Part shown: positions 15,011 to 22,897 of the stretch, piece after piece | Layout: every line of letters starts with the position of its first letter | Numbering within the stretch: the first letter of the stretch is position 1 | Source: Planctomycetia bacterium | GTDB lineage: Bacteria > Planctomycetota > Planctomycetia > Pirellulales > UBA1268 | NCBI GenBank assembly: GCA_021414115.1 | Contig: JAIOPD010000002.1 | Coordinates: forward strand, 1-37,469 | Direction: 5' to 3' | DNA: 37,469 nt | Program-made: the position numbers and the translations under genes | Notes under the pieces: model-generated | The model's database searches: none | What the model was told of the DNA's origin: nothing | Seen by the model: the letters and a program-made list of their open reading frames with translations, nothing else

Positions 15011-15955
15011 TCACTGCGCGCGCACCGACACGCCACCGGTATCCCAGAGGCCCTCACCGACGCGAACGACGATTGGTTCGTATTGATAGCCAAGATCGAC
15101 CAATGCGGCTTTGACCGTCTGGAATTGGGCAAACGAATCTTCGGCAACGAGCGTGGAAACAACCCAGTCCTCGGGTGGAAATTGCTGAAGCATTCTGCGG
15201 AGAGACTGCTTGACTGTCGCGCCATCTGCGATGTGCCCGGCGTCTGGCTTCGCCTTCACGGAGAGGTTTCCATCGGACCGAGACGTGATCATGAAATGAT
15301 CGGGGTTTGGGCCGAGTCGGTTTCCATCCTTGTCAAAAAGGTGCCAGGCATATATCCGCCCGTACTTGATCAAGATCGCGAACTGTTTTTTCTTCTGTTC
15401 CGTGAGCTCAGGCAACTGCGCAACTTGTACGATTTTGTCCGGATCCACTGGGCGGTCAATGTCAACTGCGAGTTCCGCTAGGGCCGCCGACGCCTCTTCG
15501 GCCTGCCTGCGGCGTTTCGCCTGCACGGCAGCACGTTCCTCCGTTCGCGTAAACTCCTCTGCCATCTGCGTCGCTTGCCGCTCGAGTTCGACAATGCGGT
15601 CCTGGCTACGGACAATCTCGCCGGACATTGTCGTGTCATCGGTGAGAACCCGGGCGATTTCCTGTGCCGCGGCCGTGCTGTCGCTCGCCAGGCGAGCCAT
15701 CACGGGATCAGGAGGCGGCAGTGCATCGAGAGCAGCTTTCAGCCGGTCGATTTCGCCTGACAACTCAACGACCTGTGCTTCTGCGCGTGCCTGCTCCGTC
15801 TTCGAGACAGGCTCGTGGTCCGCGGGTGTACGGCCCGTCATCCTCAGAAGCACGGCGACAAGCATCGTGATGAACAGGATGCTCCCGAACGTGTTCGTGA
15901 TCGTGTCGAGCAGAAGTTCGAGCCCGCCCTCGACCGACTCGTGGGAGCGTGCCAT
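15011..15955 (-). CDS. ExbD/MotB-like energy-transduction subunit with coiled coil (last gene of the large operon)
   Basis: A 314-residue membrane protein, probably a stator-like partner of the ExbB-type channel encoded two genes upstream. The short cytoplasmic N-terminus leads into one membrane helix, LLLDTITNTFGSILFITMLVAVLL, whose Asp17 sits where ExbD/TolR/MotB carry their proton-binding Asp. Residues 55-160 are a long heptad-rich coiled coil (AEAQVVELSGEIDRLKAAL, VELERQATQMAEEFTRTEER). The C-terminal part, about residues 180-314, looks like an ExbD-type periplasmic domain, with a strand-helix-strand pattern in WVVSTLVAEDSFAQFQTVKA and LGYQYEPIVVRVGE. It differs from normal ExbD (about 140 residues) by the inserted coiled coil, reminiscent of ZorB-like or GldM-like architecture. 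No OmpA/peptidoglycan-binding motif is seen. It lies 26 bases after the preceding gene. Confidence 0.75.
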   Translation of the reverse strand: MARSHESVEGGLELLLDTITNTFGSILFITMLVAVLLRMTGRTPADHEPVSKTEQARAEAQVVELSGEIDRLKAALDALPPPDPVMARLASDSTAAAQEIARVLTDDTTMSGEIVRSQDRIVELERQATQMAEEFTRTEERAAVQAKRRRQAEEASAALAELAVDIDRPVDPDKIVQVAQLPELTEQKKKQFAILIKYGRIYAWHLFDKDGNRLGPNPDHFMITSRSDGNLSVKAKPDAGHIADGATVKQSLRRMLQQFPPEDWVVSTLVAEDSFAQFQTVKAALVDLGYQYEPIVVRVGEGLWDTGGVSVRAQ

Positions 15956-15981
15956 TGAGATGCGTCCTCGCCTGATCTGGC

Positions 15982-16857
15982 CTAAGGGGCCCGGTTCTTG
16001 GTTGTGGAGCCGTCGCGAACGGCCTGATCTTCACCGATAAGATCGATCCCAAATCGTATCCCCGCGTCGTTGAGCCTTTGCTCGATATCCCGTCCTAATC
16101 CTTTTGCGGCGGAGGGTCGAACAAGGAGGAGGCAGTAGTCTCCCTCCGGCTTGAGACCGGCAATCCAGCCTTCGGTGGCGGAGCCGGCATCCGTATCAGC
16201 GCCCAACCGCTGCGTGCGGTTCCCGCCAAGCAGCACGACTGTCGCGCCATCCCCGCTCAATTCCACGAGCCACGCCTTGCGGTCGGAATCCGCGGGCGGA
16301 TTGAAGACGAGCTCCGTGCCCGATCGGGGCTTTTCGGCGATCTCCCGCTTGCGATTCTCCTGCCGTTCCTGCTCCGTGCGGTTGGCAGATTCGAGGCGGT
16401 CGCACTCTTCGCAATCCTCATCCGACTGGCGTTGGAGTTTGGCGAGTCGCTCGGCGTCCGCCGCGTGAGTGGCAGCCTCTTCTTCGGCGGTGGCGAGCAA
16501 TCGCGCTACGGCATTTCGTGTCCGCTGGGTTTCCGCGAGCCGGAGTCGGGCGTCTGTGAGATTCGCTTGGGTGGCAGCCAACACATCTCGAGCCTCTTGG
16601 AGCGTATGGGGCGTCTGCTGGGCCCGACGCGCGGCGACCTCGTTTCGCAACCGTGAGGCGATGGACTCGAGCCTTGTCACCGTTGCATCGATGTGCCGCC
16701 GCGTTGCGTCGGGGCTGTTCGTAGCCTGGTGACGTTGCCGCGTGACCAGCTCGATTGTGAGGAGGATCATCACAAGGATGAGTATCGCCGTGACGGATGT
16801 GATGATGTCCTGGAAGGAGAAAAGCGAGAAGGCGGCAGCTGGCTTGCGGCGGCCCAT
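15982..16857 (-). CDS. ExbD/MotB-like subunit with coiled coil
   Basis: A 291-residue protein with the same plan as the following gene product. It has a basic N-terminus, then the membrane helix FSFQDIITSVTAILILVMIL with Asp17 as candidate proton carrier, and a coiled-coil region (about residues 45-180) including TRLESIASRLRNEVAARRAQ and LATAEEEAATHAADAERL. It ends in a globular domain (about 190-291) with an ExbD-like pattern in GDYCLLLVRPSAAKGLGRDI and EQRLNDAGIRFGIDLIGED. A CEEC pair near residue 150 is unusual. It starts three bases after the ExbB-type gene, so stoichiometric co-translation is likely. The two ExbD-like proteins are divergent in sequence, so a heteromeric pair in the channel is plausible rather than simple redundancy. 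Confidence 0.75.
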   Translation of the reverse strand: MGRRKPAAAFSLFSFQDIITSVTAILILVMILLTIELVTRQRHQATNSPDATRRHIDATVTRLESIASRLRNEVAARRAQQTPHTLQEARDVLAATQANLTDARLRLAETQRTRNAVARLLATAEEEAATHAADAERLAKLQRQSDEDCEECDRLESANRTEQERQENRKREIAEKPRSGTELVFNPPADSDRKAWLVELSGDGATVVLLGGNRTQRLGADTDAGSATEGWIAGLKPEGDYCLLLVRPSAAKGLGRDIEQRLNDAGIRFGIDLIGEDQAVRDGSTTKNRAP

Positions 16858-16860
16858 GAA

Positions 16861-17724
16861 TCACGCCTCCTCGCCGAGCGACTCCAGCCTCAATCGGCCG
16901 ACGATGTTTCGTATTCCGTATTCCATCGACTCGTCGAGGAACTCTTCCTCCGACTTCTTGGTCATCACCATGAGCAACTGGACGATCAAAGCCGCGACCA
17001 GCGCCACGAGCGTCGTATCGAAAGCAGTAGCGAGGCCGGCCGTCACCTTCCCGAGCGCTCCGGTGATCGCCGAGACATCCTCGCCCGTCCCGAGAACGGC
17101 CGTGAAACTGCCGATCGCCTGGGAGAGCCCAAGGACGGTTCCGATGAAGCCGAGCACTGGGATCGCCCAGACAAACCCCTGAATCAATGCGTAACTGGTC
17201 TCGACCTGCGACTCGTCTTGCGATGCCTGCGCCCGAAGCAGTTCCTCCACGTCTCCCACTCGGCCGAGATTTCGCAGGTTCGAAAGAGCCACTTCGACGC
17301 GGTTGAGCAGCATGAAGCTCCGGGGGTCGGCGGCGAGTTCGTGGATGCGTTTGAGGACCTGGTCGACCGTCGACGGCGAAATCACGAATCCAGCCTCGTC
17401 GGGCAAAACCTTGACATCGAGAGCCCGACGCTGCAGACCAAGCTTGGTCCGTTTGAAGACCAAAATCGCGAGCGACCAGAAAAACAAGACTACAACGGCA
17501 TGCTGCGTTGGGCCTCGCTCGAGAAAGATCTGGCCGATGGCGGTCTTTGCAAGCGGCGTCGTCGCGAGAACTGCGTAAAACGCCACCGCTAGCACGATCC
17601 CGATCAGACCCGAGAGCAGGCCGTTGACGCGGGTATAGCGACCGCCGTTGAAAAGCAGCCGTTGCTCCAAATCCTGCCGCGACCAGTTGAGTTGCGGACC
17701 GGTCCGGCCTTCTCGTCGTCGCAT
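16861..17724 (-). CDS. MotA/TolQ/ExbB family proton-channel protein
   Basis: A 287-residue inner-membrane channel subunit that should use the proton motive force together with the ExbD-like partners. Hydrophobic segments are at about residues 36-56, 74-92, 180-207 and 226-254. The last two form the conserved family core, PVLGFIGTVLGLSQAIGSF, then ITGALGKVTAGLATAFDTTLVALVAALIVQLLMV, including the small and Thr residues that line the ion path in TolQ/ExbB. A cytoplasmic helical insert (about 95-175) lies between the second and third segments as expected. It starts one base after the stop of the GYF_2/zinc-ribbon gene and ends three bases before the first ExbD-like gene. Family assignment is firm; the driven process is unknown. 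Confidence 0.9.
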   Translation of the reverse strand: MRRREGRTGPQLNWSRQDLEQRLLFNGGRYTRVNGLLSGLIGIVLAVAFYAVLATTPLAKTAIGQIFLERGPTQHAVVVLFFWSLAILVFKRTKLGLQRRALDVKVLPDEAGFVISPSTVDQVLKRIHELAADPRSFMLLNRVEVALSNLRNLGRVGDVEELLRAQASQDESQVETSYALIQGFVWAIPVLGFIGTVLGLSQAIGSFTAVLGTGEDVSAITGALGKVTAGLATAFDTTLVALVAALIVQLLMVMTKKSEEEFLDESMEYGIRNIVGRLRLESLGEEA

Positions 17725-17725
17725 G

Positions 17726-18553
17726 TCAAATCACCACGCGGAAATACGGCAGACTGAAAGCCACCACGCCAACGGCTATCAGAAGCAGGGCCCCGAGTGT
17801 CGCCCGCCCGAGAACCATACCCTTCGTGGCGAAATCGGCATCGGCGGGCGCCGCTCGCCCCAGGCTGACGGCACTGAGCGCATCATGACCGCACACCACG
17901 GCCACGACGGCAAGCAACAGCGGGCCCACGAGCGTCAAGGCGAAGGCGTGAGGAAATGACTCGTCCATGGCGTAACCAAAAACAGTAGCCCGTCTCGCCG
18001 CAAGCGCGGTGATGGCGAGAAACGCGATGATGTGCCAGACGAATGCGATGAGCCCGCAGACCAAAGCGACCGTAGCAAGCGAGGTTTCATAACCGGGCTG
18101 GACCGCCCCACACGACTTGCAGACCGCGAGGTCGGCTCCGAGTGTCTTGCTGCATGCCATGCACCAGGAGCGGCGACCACCGAACACACCTTCCACGCTC
18201 CGCGCGGCCTGCCATGTGCCATCCGGTAGTCGCCGAACCAGATCGTGCGGCTGCAAGAGACCTCTGGCGGCATACATCTGGAGCATGCCCAACTCCACGG
18301 ACCCCGGAGGCAGACCCGAAGAAGCAACTTCCCAGCCGACGGCCGTCGCAACGCGCCCTTCCGCGATACGCCCATCGGTCAACTCCGAAAACGTCCGGAC
18401 TTCGCGCCATGGCCCAGTCTGGTCTCTTGCCGTCAGGTCCACAGCGCCCACGCACGACACGGCGTACATCCGGCGCATGAGATCCCCAGTAAAGGGGCCT
18501 TGAACCCAGCCGTTCTTCTTCACATACCAGACGGGCTGCAGCGAAGTGGTCAC
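17726..18553 (-). CDS. GYF_2-domain membrane protein with zinc ribbon
   Basis: A 275-residue protein. Residues 8-60 form a GYF_2-type domain (WYVKKNGWVQGPFTGDLMRRMY), with a second, partial copy at about 88-125 (ELGMLQMYAARGLLQPHDLV, then WQAARSVEGVF). A four-Cys zinc ribbon follows, Cys131, Cys134, Cys145 and Cys148 (CMACSKTLGADLAVCKSCG). The C-terminal 120 residues contain about three membrane segments (ATVALVCGLIAFVWHIIAFL, LTLVGPLLLAVVAVVCG, LGALLLIAVGVVAFSLPYF), resembling the DUF4190-like tails of planctomycete GYF_2 proteins. GYF_2 modules are thought to bind Pro-rich or other peptide ligands. Its start overlaps the stop of the preceding gene (ATGA). In this operon it is probably a membrane adaptor. 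Confidence 0.78.
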   Translation of the reverse strand: MTTSLQPVWYVKKNGWVQGPFTGDLMRRMYAVSCVGAVDLTARDQTGPWREVRTFSELTDGRIAEGRVATAVGWEVASSGLPPGSVELGMLQMYAARGLLQPHDLVRRLPDGTWQAARSVEGVFGGRRSWCMACSKTLGADLAVCKSCGAVQPGYETSLATVALVCGLIAFVWHIIAFLAITALAARRATVFGYAMDESFPHAFALTLVGPLLLAVVAVVCGHDALSAVSLGRAAPADADFATKGMVLGRATLGALLLIAVGVVAFSLPYFRVVI

Positions 18554-19581
18554 CTGAGGTTCCTTAGGTCCCCAGAATCCCTGAACTTTGCCTGGACGGA
18601 GTCAGTCGTGAGCTGGCCCGTTTGATGGAGGTCCCAGAGATCGAGCAACTCCTTGAGCGTCGTCGAGCTCTGGCCGATGTCGTCGATCACCTTTTGAGCG
18701 TCTTTCTTGTCCTGGAGCTTCACCGCCTCGCTGAAACTTCGGTAGTCGGCTTTAAGATCCTCGAGTTTGCGGAAGTGCCGGCTGAACCGTGGCGTCGAGG
18801 AAGCCGCCTGAAGGAGATTTTTGTGGGCCTGCGTCAGCAGCATGAGATCTTTCGCCATCTCGTCGCGAGCGACGTTATGGTCGTCGTTCGGCGCATGCTC
18901 CCGATAACGCTTGATGGCGGCTGTAAAGTTGCGTCGGGCGATCTGCATGTCGGCCTCGGCGGTGGCCGTCAGCCGGACGATCCAGGCGTCGCGAGGGTCG
19001 TTCGACACGAGCCACCCAATCGCGGTGACGAGCCCGAGGGCGCTCCCGCAGATCCCGACCACAAGCCCGGTCGTGGCAAAGCCGTCTGTTTGGCGGGCCA
19101 TGGCAATGCAGCTCAGGGCGAGCCCCGTAATCGACGCCACGAGCAGGGGAAAGACCAGCGGCACGGCCCAATAGCCATCCGGGTAGCGAAGCACCCAGAC
19201 CAGCAGCGGCCCCAGCGTGAGCACGAGCCCCGTGGTGGCGGCGATGAACCCCGCTAATGCGAGGCCTCGTCCAGTCCGGGCGGGCCGCGACACCCCGCTG
19301 GCACGTGTTGAGAACTCGCCGGACGGCTGGCTGGCAATCGGGAGCGGAGCAGCCATCGCTGCCACGTGAGTCGTTGGTTCGGGAGCGACGGGAATGGGGA
19401 TCAGATCCTGAGATTCCCAGAGTTCCGGGAAGGTCGACGCCTGCGCAAACGAGGAGCCCCCGTCCACGGAAACCTGCTGAAATCGTCCAAGGGTTCCCAT
19501 GCGGATCATCTTTCGCATCTCGGCGAGCGAAACGGGCCCCAGATCCCGATCCCCCTTCTTCCACAGATAGCCCTGCGTCAT
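18550..19581 (-). CDS. GYF_2-domain membrane protein with C-terminal helical domain
   Basis: A 343-residue protein beginning with a GYF_2-type domain (YLWKKGDRDLGPVSLAEMRK, residues 5-55). A Pro/Ala-rich linker follows, then a hydrophobic stretch with about three membrane helices (residues 105-195: LALAGFIAATTGLVLTLGPL, VPLVFPLLVASITGLALSCI, GLVVGICGSALGLVTAIGWL). The C-terminal 140 residues are charged and helical (TAIKRYREHAPNDDHNVARD, LEDLKADYRSFSEAVKLQDK). It sits seven bases after the large coiled-coil gene and overlaps the next GYF_2 gene by four bases. The two GYF_2 proteins are not close copies: only this one has the helical extension and only the other has a zinc ribbon. The function is unknown; a scaffold role is inference. 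Confidence 0.75.
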   Translation of the reverse strand: MTQGYLWKKGDRDLGPVSLAEMRKMIRMGTLGRFQQVSVDGGSSFAQASTFPELWESQDLIPIPVAPEPTTHVAAMAAPLPIASQPSGEFSTRASGVSRPARTGRGLALAGFIAATTGLVLTLGPLLVWVLRYPDGYWAVPLVFPLLVASITGLALSCIAMARQTDGFATTGLVVGICGSALGLVTAIGWLVSNDPRDAWIVRLTATAEADMQIARRNFTAAIKRYREHAPNDDHNVARDEMAKDLMLLTQAHKNLLQAASSTPRFSRHFRKLEDLKADYRSFSEAVKLQDKKDAQKVIDDIGQSSTTLKELLDLWDLHQTGQLTTDSVQAKFRDSGDLRNLR

Positions 19582-19588
19582 GCCGCGA

Positions 19589-22500
19589 TCAGCCTTTCTT
19601 ATCGAGACTCACTTCGAGGAACACCGGATCGCCAGCCCGGCCATTCACATCGCTACCGGGGGGAATGCCGCCGTTGGCGTCGCACTGAACGCAGGGAACC
19701 ATCGTGGAGCCTTCACTCGCCCCGCCTGCAACAAGCACCCGCTTTCCCGCACGGATCACCGGATCGCCGCCGCTAATCGCCCAACCGCCTTCCGCCCGCT
19801 TCCGCAGCCGGCCGACGCAGCGATAGTGCGAAAGGCTGCGGAAACGCTGCTCAATGTCCCGCTCGCGGGCTTCAATGGTGCGGGCGGCCTCGCTCGCCTC
19901 GTGTGCCACCAGTTTCACAAATGCCTCGCATTTGGCTCGGTTCGCGCGGACCCATGCTCCATCGTCCTGTTTCTGGGGATCAAGCACGGCGGTGAACACC
20001 TCGTTATCCACGCCCTTGAGAATCAGCGGTTGACCGTCGGGCGCTGCTCCTGCGTTAAGGTCAATCAGCGGTTTTTTTAGCAACTCCTTCACGGAGGGGC
20101 TCGCTTCGCAAGCACGAGCGACCAGAAACCTTACGAGAATGGCGTGCAAGCACGGATCGAGGCCCGGGTGGCCTGCCGGCGGTTGCCATTCACTCGAGCA
20201 CTCGCGGATCACATCGATCGCAAGCCGGTCGATGGCAGAGGCGCCGCCTGAAAATGCTTCGGTGACGGACTTACACTTCAAAGCGATGCTCTTCTGCGGG
20301 GAGTCGGCGACCTCGTAGTCGGCAGCATCGAACCAGAGCGTCTTCGTCGGCCACTCCCTCGCCGCATCAGGCCGACCGTTCACGTACCGGATGCTCTTTT
20401 TTTGATCGGCTAGCGGTCGGTCCTGGAGCAGACAATAGTAGCGTGGATACGGCAGCACATCGCGTTTCCAGATCACACCGTCGATACGCTCCCCGTGCTG
20501 GCTCTCGAGGATTGTGACGAAAGCCCCCTTCAACTCGTCGACTTTCTCGGGCATGTTGGCGCTGGCCCGCTCGAGCGCCGGCTCCAGCCACGGCCTTGCT
20601 TCCTTGCAGCCGTGCGATCGTGCAACGTCGGGTCCCAACGAGCGAAGTTTCTCCAACAACCCCTTGGCCTGTTCCGGTGTGAGTTTCGCTGGTTGGTCGA
20701 GACTCGCTAGAAACGTTTGCCATTCGGCGATCGCCAACCATTCGGCATGATCGCGGGCGACGGCCTCGTAATCCCTCGCGACGCCGCCCGAGCCGACATC
20801 GTCTGCGATCTTTCGAATCGCATCGGCGTATTCGGCGTATTTCCCATCAATCAGCAGTCGGTCTGCCGCGCTCTCGCGGGCCTCCATGCCGGCCACGACC
20901 GCGCACCTGGCCCGCAGGCTGTTGATCGCCGTCGCCGCCTTCGACTCCGAGGACACGAGGGCAGCGATCGAGGCCGACACGACTCTGCGGCCTCCATAGC
21001 CGCTGGCCGCGGCAGGGCACGCCGCCTTGGTGGAAAGGAATCGCAGCGTGTCGAAGGAGGCGGTCACCTCGTCGAGCGTGACCCTGGCCTGTCGGGCATC
21101 ATTGGTGAGCGTCAACTGGACTGAAGCGAGATCAGCCTCGAGACGCCGGACTCGGTCCTCAAAGGTATCGTCCGCGGCCGCCGTGAACTCCTTGGCTTTC
21201 GTACGGAGTGCGGCCGCCGGTAGCTCGAGTTGCGCCCGCTCTTCGTCGGTCACGGCCGTGTGCTGCTCCCGCACGTCGTCCAACAGTCTGGCAACCCTCG
21301 CAAACTCCTCCGGCCACGGCGCGAGAGGATCGAGCCGTGGTGCCGCTTGGAGTTCGGCGACTGCCTTACGGATTGCTCCTATCTGACTGGCGAACGCTTC
21401 GCGGCCGTCGGCCTGCTTCTTCGCCGCCGAGGCGACGCGCTCGAGTGCCGCGGCCACCCGGGGATCCTCTCGCACCGCCGCCGACCCGTCCGGGACGGGA
21501 TCCTTGCCGCTGCCATCTCCTGCCTCAATCCGCTTGACGGCCTCCTCGCATGCGGCGAGGGCCGCCGCGACCTCGTCCCGATGCCGGTTCCATGAAAACA
21601 CGCCCCAGGCCGTGGCCGCGATACCGACGAAGAGGGCGACGACCGTCGAGACAGCCAGAGCTCGCCGCATCCATTCCTCACGGTGAACGCTCTCCGTGAT
21701 GTCGGCGACCCGATCGGAGAGTTCTTTGATCCGATTCGGATCGACATCCTCCGCAGGAAGGCGCGTCGCGGAATCATCGACCCTGTCCATCATCTGGATG
21801 AGTTCGTCCACCCACGCCCCCCTGGCGCGGAGTGTCGCCGGACGCTCCGCCACCCGATGCCCGACCTCAAAAATAAGCGAACGGTGTTCGTGTAGCGACG
21901 TCACGTAGTCAAGGATCGGGCTTGCCCGCATGAGCCGCGGGTCGGTGGGGTCGCAGACGCCGCGGTCGGCGAGCGTCGCATGCCATGTGGCGTGAAGGCG
22001 AGCAAGTTTCTTCCCGGCCGCGGCTCGATCAATCGCGATTTCGGCATAGGCCGCCTCCAGTTCCGGCAGCAGCCGGTCGAGCGTGGCATCAGCGCGGCGC
22101 TGCCGCGTCTCGGCCGCGAGTCTTATGACCCGATCGATGAGGTCGTCGGCAGGCTTGACCTGGCTCCATTCACCACGAAGTTCGCCGACAAACTGTTCTA
22201 CGTCGTGCTCGGCCTGCTCCAGGTCCACGGTCCGCTGCCGCATCCGATCACGAATCCTGGAAGTTTCAGCCTTGATCTCCATCAAGCGGTACGATTCGTG
22301 TTCGCGGAGCATTTCTCGCCAGACTTCCTGCGGGTCACGCTCGAAGATCTCGCGAAGCAATCCGATCCGGGCGGGCAGCGGGGCCCGCCGAAAGTTGAGC
22401 CGCCGCCATTGGTCGAGCAGTTCCTGTATGTCGTGGAGCCGGTCTTGCGCCACCACCACTTCGGCCATTTTGTCGAGATCTGGCGGCACTGGGGCGACGA

Positions 22501-22858
22501 GGCCGGCAGTCCGACTCGCTTCCATCCAAGCCGCGTAGTTCGACCTTCCAAACCGCTCGAGATCGAGCACCTTCACCACCTCGAACAGGTCTGGCTGCTC
22601 GAGCGCATGTCCGATCGCCTCGTCGCGCAGGCCGCGGCCGACGAGTTGATGGCAGCGGGCGATCCGGGCGTTGACTGCTGGGAGAACTTTGGCGTTCCAC
22701 TCGCCAACCAATACGCGGATCTCGGCCGGGGCAGCAACCGTTTCCCCGCCGACGAGTTGCTCATAGGCAGCGCGGAGTTCATCCGCGAGTCGCGAGATTG
22801 TCTCAAGCGGCGTTTGGGTTATGAGGCTGGTGTTCACGTCGATGGCTTTTTGAAGCAT
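19589..22858 (-). CDS. Large single-pass coiled-coil protein (1089 aa), unrecognised
   Basis: I do not recognise this protein. I chose ATG 22858 because AGGGGA precedes it by seven bases; the frame is open to 22885. The first 390 residues are strongly helical and charged, with no signal peptide, so they should be cytoplasmic. One membrane helix is near residues 398-421 (RRALAVSTVVALFVGIAATAW). After it come a Gly/Asp-rich linker and a long predominantly helical part with coiled coils (about 430-750). The C-terminus ends in a compact, likely beta-rich domain containing RCVGRLRKRAEGGWAISGGDP and a CVQCD pair. Its single-pass layout with helical segments on both sides of the membrane matches the GAP1-like protein encoded just upstream. 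It may couple the GTPase side to the proton-channel side; this is inference from order and topology only. Confidence 0.72.
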   Translation of the reverse strand: MLQKAIDVNTSLITQTPLETISRLADELRAAYEQLVGGETVAAPAEIRVLVGEWNAKVLPAVNARIARCHQLVGRGLRDEAIGHALEQPDLFEVVKVLDLERFGRSNYAAWMEASRTAGLVAPVPPDLDKMAEVVVAQDRLHDIQELLDQWRRLNFRRAPLPARIGLLREIFERDPQEVWREMLREHESYRLMEIKAETSRIRDRMRQRTVDLEQAEHDVEQFVGELRGEWSQVKPADDLIDRVIRLAAETRQRRADATLDRLLPELEAAYAEIAIDRAAAGKKLARLHATWHATLADRGVCDPTDPRLMRASPILDYVTSLHEHRSLIFEVGHRVAERPATLRARGAWVDELIQMMDRVDDSATRLPAEDVDPNRIKELSDRVADITESVHREEWMRRALAVSTVVALFVGIAATAWGVFSWNRHRDEVAAALAACEEAVKRIEAGDGSGKDPVPDGSAAVREDPRVAAALERVASAAKKQADGREAFASQIGAIRKAVAELQAAPRLDPLAPWPEEFARVARLLDDVREQHTAVTDEERAQLELPAAALRTKAKEFTAAADDTFEDRVRRLEADLASVQLTLTNDARQARVTLDEVTASFDTLRFLSTKAACPAAASGYGGRRVVSASIAALVSSESKAATAINSLRARCAVVAGMEARESAADRLLIDGKYAEYADAIRKIADDVGSGGVARDYEAVARDHAEWLAIAEWQTFLASLDQPAKLTPEQAKGLLEKLRSLGPDVARSHGCKEARPWLEPALERASANMPEKVDELKGAFVTILESQHGERIDGVIWKRDVLPYPRYYCLLQDRPLADQKKSIRYVNGRPDAAREWPTKTLWFDAADYEVADSPQKSIALKCKSVTEAFSGGASAIDRLAIDVIRECSSEWQPPAGHPGLDPCLHAILVRFLVARACEASPSVKELLKKPLIDLNAGAAPDGQPLILKGVDNEVFTAVLDPQKQDDGAWVRANRAKCEAFVKLVAHEASEAARTIEARERDIEQRFRSLSHYRCVGRLRKRAEGGWAISGGDPVIRAGKRVLVAGGASEGSTMVPCVQCDANGGIPPGSDVNGRAGDPVFLEVSLDKKG

Positions 22859-22897
22859 CCGGATTCCCCTCACTGTAGGGGCCACCGGTGGCGGTTG

